Assembly: GCF_016863115.1 (NCBI RefSeq)
Contig: NZ_BOOG01000038.1
Coordinates: 1-64,000, forward strand
DNA length: 64,000 nucleotides
Reading direction: 5' to 3'
DNA from: Sphaerimonospora thailandensis
Lineage (GTDB): Bacteria > Actinomycetota > Actinomycetes > Streptosporangiales > Streptosporangiaceae
Shown here: positions 52,934 through 64,000 of the stretch, piece by piece
Layout: the number at the start of each line of letters is the position of its first letter
Position numbering within the stretch: the first letter of the stretch is position 1
Made by a program: the position numbers and the translations under genes
The notes under the pieces: model-generated
The model's input: only the letters and a program-made list of their open reading frames with translations
Database searches by the model: none
Told to the model about the DNA's origin: nothing

Positions 52934-53210
52934 GAGGTCCACCTCCTCTGTCAAGCATCTCTCCGCCGTTCCCCGCTCCTAACGGGGCCCGTCCGCACAG
53001 ACCGGCCCCGGATCGCGGAGATCTTCCTTTGCGGGATGTGGGTTACGCGGTCCGTTGTCTTCCGGGCTCCTCGCCCCTCCACGCACACTCCTGCCCGGCA
53101 GGCGGCGCGGAGGCCGGAGGTCCCCTTCGGTCGGGCCGTTCGGCCGCTGGCCGCGCCGCGGTCAAGGCGATGTGATGGAGTTGTCGGAACTACCCGGGAG
53201 GATTGCGAAC
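52934..53210. other. intergenic region upstream of the universal stress protein
   Basis: 277 nt between divergent genes. It contains the ribosome sites of both (GAGGAGGTGG on minus, GGGAGGATT on plus at 53196-53204). No gene or strong secondary structure seen. Confidence 0.35.
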
Positions 53211-54101
53211 ATGTCCGGTTCGATCGTGGTGGCCGTCGACGGCTCCGAGCAGGCACTGGCGGCGGTGGACTGGGCGGTGGACGACGCCCTGCGGCGCGAC
53301 GCCGCGCTGAAGATCGTGCATGTTCGCGAGCCGTGGGCCAACGAGTATCCCTTCCACGCGGTGGAAGGCTTCAGCGAATCGGTGTCGGACTACTGCGAGG
53401 GCGTGCTCGCCCACGCCCGGGAGCGAGCGGCCGAGCGCGCCGGAGGACGGGCGCCCGGTCTCACCGTGACCACCGATCTCGCCACGGGCACCGTGGTCGA
53501 GCGGCTGACGGATGAGTCGGAGCGGGCCGACCTCCTCGTGATCGGCAGCAGGGGGATGGGGGGATTCGCCGGGCTCGTGCTCGGGTCCGTCGGACTGGGC
53601 CTCGCCGCCCGGGCGGCCGCCCCGCTCGTCGTGGTGAGGGACGTCCGGCACGAGCCGTACGACGAGGTCGTGGTGGGCTTCGACGGTTCCCCGCACAGTG
53701 AGTCGGCGGTCGCGTTCGCGTTCGAGGAGGCCCGGCTGCGCGGGGCTCGAGTGCGTGCCGTGAACGCCTGGCAGCCGCCCATGCTCAGTCCGCTGGCCGG
53801 CGGGTACGGCGCGGTGATGGGTGAGATCTTCGACGCGGAGGCGGAGTCGTTCCGCCGTCGGCTGGCGCCGTGGCGTCAGGAGTACCCCGATGTCCCCCTG
53901 GTGGAGTCCGCCGTGTGCGGGCACCCCATCTCGGCTCTCTCCGAGGCATCCCGGACCGCGGACCTGGTGGTCGTCGGCACCCGCGGAGTCGGCGAGGTCA
54001 AGGGAGCGCTGCTCGGTTCGGTGAGCCACGGCATCCTCCATCGGGCACACTGCCCGATCGCCGTCGTCCGCGCCGAGAAACCCGGGAAGGCGTCCGACTA
54101 G
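53211..54101 (+). CDS. universal stress protein, two UspA domains
   Basis: A 296-residue tandem UspA protein. Domain 1 (about 1-145) starts VVAVDGSEQALAAV and has the ATP motif GSRGMGGFAGLVLGSVG; domain 2 (150-290) starts VVVGFDGSPHSESAV and has GTRGVGEVKGALLGSVS. Both retain the G-x2-G-x9-G(S/T) loop, so ATP binding is expected. Family members respond to hypoxia or stationary phase. ATG 53211 follows GGGAGG 9 nt upstream; longer frames upstream lack ribosome sites. Monocistronic. Confidence 0.9.
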   Translation: MSGSIVVAVDGSEQALAAVDWAVDDALRRDAALKIVHVREPWANEYPFHAVEGFSESVSDYCEGVLAHARERAAERAGGRAPGLTVTTDLATGTVVERLTDESERADLLVIGSRGMGGFAGLVLGSVGLGLAARAAAPLVVVRDVRHEPYDEVVVGFDGSPHSESAVAFAFEEARLRGARVRAVNAWQPPMLSPLAGGYGAVMGEIFDAEAESFRRRLAPWRQEYPDVPLVESAVCGHPISALSEASRTADLVVVGTRGVGEVKGALLGSVSHGILHRAHCPIAVVRAEKPGKASD

Positions 54102-54197
54102 GCCCCACCCGTGATCTTGCAGATACGCGCAGGCGAGCCGTCTGACCTGCTCCTGCGTCATCGCGGGGCTTGATCACGGGACGGGGGTCGGCCGCTG

Positions 54198-54488
54198 TCA
54201 CATCCCGGTCCGGGCGGGCTGCCGGATTTCCGCGCCCTCTTCGTGGAACTCGGGAGTCTCGTGACCCATCTCCTCGCTCAGTTCCTCCATGCGCAGGGCG
54301 ATGCCGAGCGCGAAGCATGTCGGGGCCCACTCGCCGATGAACAGCCCCCAGCGGTCAGCCCGGTCCATTCCTGCGCGCTCGTACTGCTTAGAGACGAACC
54401 ACGAGGCGATCGAAGCACCGATCGACAGGAGGCCGGCCCCGTACATCATGTTGGAGCGCAGCCCCATCTGGTGGAGCATCCTGATCAT
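54198..54488 (-). CDS. small protein with two hydrophobic segments
   Basis: A 96-residue protein. Residues about 15-32 (MMYGAGLLSIGASIASWFV) and 52-68 (IGEWAPTCFALGIALRM) are hydrophobic and may span the membrane. The C-terminus is charged (EELSEEMGHETPEFHEEGAEI). Ribosome site AAAGGGGG lies 5 nt before ATG 54488. I recognise similar small actinobacterial membrane proteins but no function. Confidence 0.6.
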   Translation of the reverse strand: MIRMLHQMGLRSNMMYGAGLLSIGASIASWFVSKQYERAGMDRADRWGLFIGEWAPTCFALGIALRMEELSEEMGHETPEFHEEGAEIRQPARTGM

Positions 54489-54636
54489 CCGGTCCCCCTT
54501 TGTAGGTGTTCATCCGTTTTATTGCTACCCGTCACCAAATGCCGCAATCACCTGGTGGCCTCACACCCGCCACCCCCGGTGTGCGGAAAAACGGATGGCA
54601 GGGCCACGGGGGTGGTTGCCTATCCTTGAGCATGGA

Positions 54637-58590
<3,954 letters not shown>

Positions 58591-58618
58591 GTAGGTTGTG
58601 AAGCAGATGGGGGAGACG

Positions 58619-59275
58619 ATGGTGATCCGCGCGCTCGTGTTCGACGTGGGGGAGACGCTGATCGACGAGACGCGGATCTGGTCGCGCTGGGCCGACCGGC
58701 TCGGCGTGCCGCGCCTGACCTTCATGGGCGTGCTCGGCGGCATGGCCGCGCTCGATCGGGGACACCAGGAGGCTTTCCAGGTGATCCGGCCGGGGCTCGA
58801 TCTGGAGGCCGAGATCGCGGCGTGGCGGCGCGACGACCCGGGCGGCCTGCGGGAGAACTTCGACGCCGGCGACCTCTACCCCGACGTGCGGCCCGCGCTG
58901 GCGGCGCTGCGCGAGGCCGGCTACCAGGTGATCGTCGCGGGCAACCAGCCGCCGCAGGCCTATGACGCGCTCGCCGCGATGGACCTGCCGGTCGACGCGA
59001 TCCACACGTCGGCGGCCTGGGGAGTGGAGAAGCCGGAGCCGGGCTTCTTCGCCAAGGTCGCGGCCGTCGCCGGCCGGGCCCCGCGGGAGATCCTCTATGT
59101 GGGCGACCGGCTCGACAACGACGTGCGGCCGGCCAGGCAGGCCGGGATGCGTACGGCTCTGCTGCGCCGCGGCCCCTGGGGATATCTGCACGCCGCGAGC
59201 CCCGGGGCCGCCGAGGCCGACCTGGTCGCCGACACCCTCACCGACCTGCCCCGCCTCGTCTCCCGGCTCACCTGA
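58619..59275 (+). CDS. HAD family hydrolase
   Basis: A 218-residue HAD-superfamily protein. Motif I is VFDVGETLID (nucleophile Asp; the second Asp of the usual DxDGT is replaced), motif II is VIVAGNQ, motif III Lys in GVEKPEPGFF, and motif IV GDRLDNDVRPA. It has the helical cap of subfamily I (residues about 15-90). Substitution of the second Asp by Gly occurs in some HAD members, but may alter phosphatase activity. ATG 58619 is chosen near GGGGGAG; GTG 58598 and ATG 58607 are longer options. It is 28 nt from hrpA and likely co-transcribed. Confidence 0.85.
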   Translation: MVIRALVFDVGETLIDETRIWSRWADRLGVPRLTFMGVLGGMAALDRGHQEAFQVIRPGLDLEAEIAAWRRDDPGGLRENFDAGDLYPDVRPALAALREAGYQVIVAGNQPPQAYDALAAMDLPVDAIHTSAAWGVEKPEPGFFAKVAAVAGRAPREILYVGDRLDNDVRPARQAGMRTALLRRGPWGYLHAASPGAAEADLVADTLTDLPRLVSRLT

Positions 59276-59288
59276 CCGGCGGCCGCTT

Positions 59289-60101
59289 TCAGTCGCGGAG
59301 GCGGGCGCGCAGGGTCTGGGTGTCGTCGTCGGTCCAGCCGTTGGCGGTGAGCCAGCCGAGCGGGCCGCCGAACCGGCCGTCGAGCCCGGCCAGGAAGCGC
59401 GCCATGTATTCGGCCCGGGGGTGATGCGCGTCCGCCGGTTGCTTGTCCAGGTCGGCCCGGTAGGTCTCACTGGCCCGCAGTCGCGTGAGCACCGCCTCCA
59501 GTCGCATGCCGGTGGCGACATAGTCGGCGACGATGGCCTCGGGGGTGGCCCCGGCCACCGCGAGCGCCAGCGCGCTCACCACGCCGGTGCGGTCCTTGCC
59601 GGCCGCGCAGTGGACCACGGCGGCGCCGTCGTCCGCGGCGAGCACGCGCAGCGCTGCCAGGATCGAGTCGGGCCGGTCACGCAGATAGCCGGTGTAGAAG
59701 CGGGTGACCTGCGGTTCCGCGCTCTCGTCCTCGGCGCCTTCGTCCTCGGCGTGCTCGACCCGCCGGGGCAGCGTCCGCTCGTCGACCGTGTCGGCTCCGG
59801 CGTCGGTGAACCGCCCGCCCTCGGGGAACAGGCTGAGGTGATGGATCCCGACCTCCGCCACCCGGGTCAGCGGGCCGGGACCCTCCAGCCGCACCTCGGC
59901 CACGGACCGCAGGTCCACGACATTCCTCAGTTTGAGGTCTCCGACCAGACGGTCGATGTCGCCGTCGGTCAGCCCCTGCAGGTTGTCTGACCGGAAAATC
60001 CGGCCGGACCGGGTGACGCCGCCGTCGGTGGTCGGCAGCCCGCCCAGGTCCCGTACGTTGACCGCACCGTTCAGTTCTATCCAGCGCTCATGCTCGTTCA
60101 T
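59289..60101 (-). CDS. tyrosine/serine protein phosphatase (DSP-like)
   Basis: A 270-residue phosphatase of the actinobacterial PtpB-like (Y_phosphatase3) family. The P-loop HCAAGKDRTGV contains the nucleophile Cys165 and Arg171. The N-terminus has the family signature NVRDLGGLPTTDGGVTRSGRIFRSDNL. It lacks a signal peptide. Known homologues dephosphorylate phosphotyrosine, phosphoserine or phosphoinositides. An acidic linker, AEDEGAEDESAEP, near residue 118 is a likely surface loop. It is convergent with the HAD gene, 13 nt apart. Confidence 0.88.
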   Translation of the reverse strand: MNEHERWIELNGAVNVRDLGGLPTTDGGVTRSGRIFRSDNLQGLTDGDIDRLVGDLKLRNVVDLRSVAEVRLEGPGPLTRVAEVGIHHLSLFPEGGRFTDAGADTVDERTLPRRVEHAEDEGAEDESAEPQVTRFYTGYLRDRPDSILAALRVLAADDGAAVVHCAAGKDRTGVVSALALAVAGATPEAIVADYVATGMRLEAVLTRLRASETYRADLDKQPADAHHPRAEYMARFLAGLDGRFGGPLGWLTANGWTDDDTQTLRARLRD

Positions 60102-60232
60102 CGCTTCCGAGACTAGACCCAGGAGCCGGTACGGCCCAGCTTGCCCAAGTGGATGGCGCTTTCACGTATGCCACGGGTAAAACTCTCGTAATGTAGGGCC
60201 ACATCATTCGCGATCACATCAGGAGGATGTCG

Positions 60233-61513
60233 ATGCCCCGGCCGGCTCACCGGTTGATGCTCGCGGCTGTCGCCCTCACCGCGGCCACCGCGGCGACGAC
60301 CGTGGTGGTGGTGCTCCCAGCGGCTCCGGCGAAAGCGGAGACACTGCAGGCCGACCGTCAGCCCGACCGTCAGCCCGACCGGAGCGGGGGCCGGAAAGGC
60401 GCGCAGCCCGCCTCCCATCGCCTGGTCGGCACCTGGTCGGCGTCGACCACCCGGCTCGCCGCCGCCCTTGGCGACCAGACGGTCCGGATGGTGGTGCGGA
60501 CCAGCGTCGGCGGCACGGGGATGCGCATCCGCCTGTCCAACCTGTTCGGCTCGGCGCCCGTGACGTTCCGCGGCGTCCACGTCGGCATCCAGGCGTACGG
60601 CGCGGAGATCCTCATGGGCACCAACCGTCCGGTGACCTTCGGCGGGCGCGAATCGGTCACGATCGGCTCCGGGCGCGCCGTCTGGAGCGACCCGATTCCC
60701 GGGAAGATCTCCGGCGGATCCGACGTCGTCGTCAGCTTCCACGTCCCGGGCAACGTCCAGGGTGTGACCGGGCACGAGCGCGCCTACGCGACCACGTACC
60801 TGTCGGAACCGGGAGACTTCGCCGCAGACGAGGCCGCCGACGGCTTCACCTACACCAGCACCCAGTGGTACTTCCTGGACCGCATCGCGGTGGGCGCGCC
60901 GAAGACGACACGCTCGGTCGTCGCGTTCGGCGACTCGCTGACCGACGGCGCGGGGCAGAGCACGGACGCCAACCGGCGCTGGACCGACTACCTCTACCAC
61001 CGGCTCGTCCGGCTGCCGGCGAACCGGCGGATGGGCGTGCTCAACGCCGGCATCGCCGGCAACCGGCTGCTCCACCACGACGCCGGACCGCGCGGCGTGG
61101 GCCGTTTCAGACGCGACGTGCTGACCCAGCCCGGGGTGGGCACGGTCATCGTCTACGAGGGCATCAACGACATCTCCCGGGGCTACTACACCTCGGCCGC
61201 GCCGCTGATCGACGGGTACAAACGGCTGATCAAGATGGCTCACGCCCGGAAAGTGCGGATCCTCGGTGGGACGCTCACCCCGTTCTTCGGCTTCGGCACG
61301 TGGACGGAGGAGCGGGAGGAGATCAGGCAGCAGGTCAACAAGTGGATCCGCACCAGCGGGGCCTTCGACGGCGTCATCGACTTCGACAAGGCCGTCCGCG
61401 ATCCGGAGTTCCCCGAGCAGCTCGCCCCGGCGTACGACATCGGTGATCACCTGCACATGAGCGACGCCGGGCGGCGCAGGCTCGCCTACACGGTCGACCT
61501 CCGTCGTCTCTGA
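60233..61513 (+). CDS. secreted SGNH/GDSL hydrolase
   Basis: A 426-residue extracellular esterase/lipase-like enzyme. The signal peptide (residues 1-37) ends in AAPAKAE. An N-terminal beta domain (about 55-220) precedes the SGNH fold: FGDSLTDGAG (Ser), NAGIAGNRLL (Gly), EGINDIS (Asn) and GDHLHMSDAG (catalytic Asp and His). The four conserved residues are present. The upstream linker contains a QPDR tandem repeat. ATG 60233 is chosen with AGGAGG 6 nt upstream; ATG 60227 abuts that site. It likely deacylates a polysaccharide or lipid outside the cell. Confidence 0.88.
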   Translation: MPRPAHRLMLAAVALTAATAATTVVVVLPAAPAKAETLQADRQPDRQPDRSGGRKGAQPASHRLVGTWSASTTRLAAALGDQTVRMVVRTSVGGTGMRIRLSNLFGSAPVTFRGVHVGIQAYGAEILMGTNRPVTFGGRESVTIGSGRAVWSDPIPGKISGGSDVVVSFHVPGNVQGVTGHERAYATTYLSEPGDFAADEAADGFTYTSTQWYFLDRIAVGAPKTTRSVVAFGDSLTDGAGQSTDANRRWTDYLYHRLVRLPANRRMGVLNAGIAGNRLLHHDAGPRGVGRFRRDVLTQPGVGTVIVYEGINDISRGYYTSAAPLIDGYKRLIKMAHARKVRILGGTLTPFFGFGTWTEEREEIRQQVNKWIRTSGAFDGVIDFDKAVRDPEFPEQLAPAYDIGDHLHMSDAGRRRLAYTVDLRRL

Positions 61514-61541
61514 GCCGTATCCGCCGACGCCTTCGGACCGC

Positions 61542-61547
61542 TATCGT
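61542..61547 (+). promoter_or_regulatory. candidate -10 box of a leaderless kinase transcript
   Basis: TATCGT ends 8 nt before the ATG of the kinase at 61556. There is no Shine-Dalgarno sequence between. Confidence 0.35.
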
Positions 61548-61555
61548 GCGGTCCC

Positions 61556-63127
61556 ATGGTCGCCCCCCTGGACCCCGATGACCCGCGTGCACTGGGTGAG
61601 TTCACACTGAGTGGACGGCTCGGCGAGGGCGGCCAGGGGGTGGTGTTCCTGGGCCGGACGCCGGGCGGGGAACCGGTCGCGGTGAAGGTGCTCAAGTCGG
61701 GGTTCGACTCGGCGGTGAAGGAGCGGCTGGTCCGCGAACTGGACGCGATGCGCGGCGTCGCGCCGTTCTGCACCGCCCGAGTGCTGACCGCGGTGGTCGA
61801 CGGGCGGATGCCGTACGTCGTGAGCGAGTTCATCGACGGGCCGTCCCTGCAGCAGCGGGTCGGCTCCGGCGGCCCGCTGCGCGGCGGTGAACTGGAACGG
61901 CTCGCGGTCGGTACGGCCACCGCCCTGGCGGCCATCCACGCCGCCGGGATCGTGCACCGGGACTTCAAACCCGGCAACGTGATCCTCGGGCCGGACGGGC
62001 CCCGGGTGGTGGACTTCGGCATCGCCAGGCACGGCGCGAGCGACACGATCACCGCCGGCCCCGTCGGCACCCCCGCCTATCTGGCACCCGAGCAGATCGC
62101 CGGACATCCGGCCACCCCCGCAGCCGACGTGTTCGCCTGGGGGGCCACGATCGTCTTCGCCGCCACGGGCCGTGCGGCCTTCGGCGCCGACAGCGTGCCC
62201 GCCGTCATGCACCGGATCCTGACCGCCGAGCCCGACGCATCGGCGCTGCCCGCGTCGTTGCGCGGGGTGGTCGAACGCTGCCTCGCCAAGGATCCGGCGC
62301 GCCGGCCGGCCTCCCGTGACCTGCTGCTGGAGCTCGTCGGGTCCGCCCCCGACCCGCTGCGGGCGGGCGCCGCGGCCGCCACCAGACCGGAGGGGGTACG
62401 GCAGGGCGAGCCGACCGCCATCCTCACCGCGGCCGGGGCGACCCTGCCGGGCTCGGCGGAGGCCACCGAGGCAGGCGGCGAACGGCGGAGTTCACGCACC
62501 GGGATCGTCATCGGAGCCGTGGCGGCCGTGGCCGCACTGTCGGTCACGGCAGTGCTGCTGGCGCCGCGCCTGCTGTCCGATGACAAAGGGTCCACCTCTT
62601 CGCCGTCCGCGGGCGCCACGACGACAGTGTCTCCGACCACCACCTCACCGGTGCTCCCCACCGATGCCACACTCGAAAACGCCGTCACGGACGACGACGG
62701 CACAGCCCAGGACGACGGCACAGCCCAGGACGATCCCGTCACGACTGACGACGAGGCGGGAGACCCGACCGCCACGCCGAAGGCCACCGCCGTGCCGACG
62801 ACCAGGCCCGGGGGGACGGTGCCCACGGCGTTCGCCGGCACCTGGGGCGGCCACATCGAACCGACCGAGTTCGTTGCGGGCTACGACGAGACCGACGTCC
62901 AGATCACGCTGGAGCCGGGCAAGGACACCGGAAGCTGGAAGGACATAACCAGCTCGTGCCAGGCAGACCTGAGGCTGACGCGCAGCTCCGAGACCGCGCT
63001 GGTCTTCCGGATCGACAAGTGCGCGGCCGGCGAGATCGCCCTCGTCCGTACCGACGACGGCCTCTCCTACCGCTGGGACAGCGCAAAGGGCAAGGTCCTC
63101 TTCCAGGGCACGCTCGTCAAGAGCTGA
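61556..63127 (+). CDS. membrane Ser/Thr protein kinase
   Basis: A 523-residue Hanks-type kinase. Residues about 15-270 are the kinase domain: glycine loop GRLGEGGQGVV, VAVKVLK (Lys), HRDFKPGN (catalytic Asp), DFG and APEQ. The APE and DFG loops are intact, so activity is expected. After a linker comes one membrane helix at about 315-338 (GIVIGAVAAVAALSVTAVL). The extracellular part begins with a Thr/Ser/Asp-rich stretch including a DDGTAQ repeat, then about 100 residues of a strand-rich domain (FAGTWGGHIEPTEFVAGYDETDVQITLEPGKDTGSW). This ends with Cys-containing pairs likely to form a disulfide. The domain may sense a cell-wall component. Leaderless start likely. Confidence 0.88.
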   Translation: MVAPLDPDDPRALGEFTLSGRLGEGGQGVVFLGRTPGGEPVAVKVLKSGFDSAVKERLVRELDAMRGVAPFCTARVLTAVVDGRMPYVVSEFIDGPSLQQRVGSGGPLRGGELERLAVGTATALAAIHAAGIVHRDFKPGNVILGPDGPRVVDFGIARHGASDTITAGPVGTPAYLAPEQIAGHPATPAADVFAWGATIVFAATGRAAFGADSVPAVMHRILTAEPDASALPASLRGVVERCLAKDPARRPASRDLLLELVGSAPDPLRAGAAAATRPEGVRQGEPTAILTAAGATLPGSAEATEAGGERRSSRTGIVIGAVAAVAALSVTAVLLAPRLLSDDKGSTSSPSAGATTTVSPTTTSPVLPTDATLENAVTDDDGTAQDDGTAQDDPVTTDDEAGDPTATPKATAVPTTRPGGTVPTAFAGTWGGHIEPTEFVAGYDETDVQITLEPGKDTGSWKDITSSCQADLRLTRSSETALVFRIDKCAAGEIALVRTDDGLSYRWDSAKGKVLFQGTLVKS

Positions 63128-63237
63128 ACTGGTACGGAATCGCCCCGCTGCCTGCGTGACGAACTCGGTCCCGGTCGGAACGGTATCCAGTCGAGTGATG
63201 GAGGTGGTGATTGGTCAACCGCGGCTACGGACTGGGA

Positions 63238-63243
63238 TAGGGT
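63238..63243 (+). promoter_or_regulatory. candidate -10 box of the NYN gene
   Basis: TAGGGT lies 6 nt before GTG 63250, which has no ribosome binding site. A TTGGTC at 63211 is a possible but too distant -35 (21 nt). Confidence 0.35.
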
Positions 63244-63249
63244 GCCCCA

Positions 63250-63984
63250 GTGATGCGTGTCGGTGTGTATGTAGACGGCTACAACCTGTACTACGGGGCA
63301 CGGTCGTTGTGTGGCCGGGGTACGCTCGGCTGGCGCTGGCTCGACATCGGGGCGCTCGCGCAATCCCTCATGCAAGAGCGACACGACTGGCGTGGCGCTC
63401 TGTTGGGGCGGGTGGTCTACTGCACGGCGCGGGTGGACGCGGCCGAGAACCCGTCGAGCTATGCGGATCAGGACGTCTACCTCAAGGCCCTGCTTGCCTC
63501 GAAGAGTGTCGACCACATCGAGTACGGGTACTACGTCGCGCGGGTGAAGGCGGCGCCGCTCGCAGTGCGCCAGCCGAACGGTCGGCCGCGACTGGTCGGC
63601 CCCGGCTGGCCGGTGATGGTTCAGGACAGCGCTGGCTTGGAGGTCAATGACGCGCGGTTCATGGTCTCCGTCGCGCACCGCGAGGAGAAAGGCAGCGACG
63701 TCAATGTCGCGTCCCATCTGCTGCTGGACGTTCTACGTGACAACGTCGACGCGGCGCTGGTGATCTCCAATGACTCCGATCTGCGGTTCCCGATCGAGGA
63801 AGCGCGCAAGCTGGTCCCGGTCGGGCTGGTCAATCCCTCCCCCGGACAGACTGCAGGCGCCCTGCGCGGCCTGCCGACAATGGGAGTCGGCCGTCACTTC
63901 TGGCGCAAGCTGAGCGAGCGGGACATTCGGCATCACCAGCTCCCGAACCCGGTGGGTGGGTATTCGATGCCACCCGGCTGGTGA
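63250..63984 (+). CDS. NYN domain protein
   Basis: A 244-residue PIN-like fold protein. The NYN (N4BP1/YacP-like) signature [17 protein letters not shown] is at the N-terminus; [16 protein letters not shown] (the acidic catalytic cluster) and [13 protein letters not shown] are further conserved acidic sites. These residues would chelate a metal for single-strand RNA cleavage. The protein likely acts on RNA in the cytoplasm, but no substrate is known. GTG 63250 and ATG 63253 both begin the frame. Downstream DNA is cut off by the window end. Confidence 0.82.
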   Translation: MMRVGVYVDGYNLYYGARSLCGRGTLGWRWLDIGALAQSLMQERHDWRGALLGRVVYCTARVDAAENPSSYADQDVYLKALLASKSVDHIEYGYYVARVKAAPLAVRQPNGRPRLVGPGWPVMVQDSAGLEVNDARFMVSVAHREEKGSDVNVASHLLLDVLRDNVDAALVISNDSDLRFPIEEARKLVPVGLVNPSPGQTAGALRGLPTMGVGRHFWRKLSERDIRHHQLPNPVGGYSMPPGW

Positions 63985-64000
63985 TGGGGTACACTTCTTC

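Noticed and set aside
54289-54636. N-terminal extension of HrpA
   Set aside because: Open by chance, overlaps an antisense gene with a good ribosome site, and lacks similarity to HrpA N-termini.

Overview
The window is chromosomal DNA from a very GC-rich Gram-positive actinomycete. Third codon positions are almost all G or C, GTG starts are common, and several genes look leaderless. Many genes belong to families largely confined to Actinobacteria: DUF3145, DUF5998, DUF3052, DUF1918, DUF1876, a FasR-type PucR regulator, and AceE with AhpE. The overall flavour resembles Streptosporangiaceae, but that placement is an inference from gene style and not a phylogeny.

Layout. 1-3.4 kb is decayed accessory DNA: a fragment of a PQQ-like beta-propeller gene and a DUF222/HNH endonuclease gene broken by two frameshifts. 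3.4-9.9 kb holds a PfkB kinase, a GNAT/acyl-CoA-synthetase-like protein (Pat type), DUF5998, an alkaline-phosphatase-superfamily enzyme and a thiosulfate sulfurtransferase. 9.9-14.7 kb is a four-gene minus-strand cassette: intracellular subtilase, ECF-like sigma factor, small protein, and TPR-CHAT protease. 15-22 kb is the type II fatty acid synthesis operon (fasR, fabD, fabH, acpP, fabF, accD). 22-26.5 kb has a DUF350/glutathionylspermidine-synthase-like/small membrane protein operon, a divergent HTH-WYL regulator and a secreted, membrane-anchored trypsin-like protease. 26.7-33.2 kb holds aceE followed by DUF1918, YjbQ, DUF3052, AhpE, a zinc-ribbon protein, a ROK kinase and tRNA-Val(TAC).

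The 3' half of that tRNA and its terminator recur 1,853 bp downstream. They bracket a small island carrying a frameshifted HEAT-repeat gene and a MerR-HEAT regulator, which is the pattern left by site-specific integration. 35-47.6 kb is a mixture: maltokinase-cap protein, mannosyltransferase-like membrane protein, DUF4240, PIG-L deacetylase, a dehydrogenase remnant, a HicA-like two-gene pair, a sirtuin, a cation diffusion facilitator, a giant SARP-type regulator, and an ArsR/SRPBCC pair.

47.7-51.6 kb is the most unusual segment. A Gln-rich protein with a duplicated HPQEHLVSPQTFW-type repeat is followed by a small helical protein and then by a second intracellular subtilase. I know of no characterised system of this form. 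51.6-64 kb returns to recognisable genes: ATP-dependent DNA ligase, DUF1876, a tandem universal stress protein, HrpA helicase, a HAD hydrolase, a tyrosine phosphatase, a secreted SGNH hydrolase, a membrane Ser/Thr kinase and a NYN-domain nuclease-like protein.

The housekeeping blocks (fatty acid synthesis; pyruvate dehydrogenase with its redox companions) are intact. The accessory parts contain two separate cassettes, each built around a cytoplasmic subtilase, and these are the best candidates for an undescribed system. All functions are read from motifs and family memory; no database search was run.
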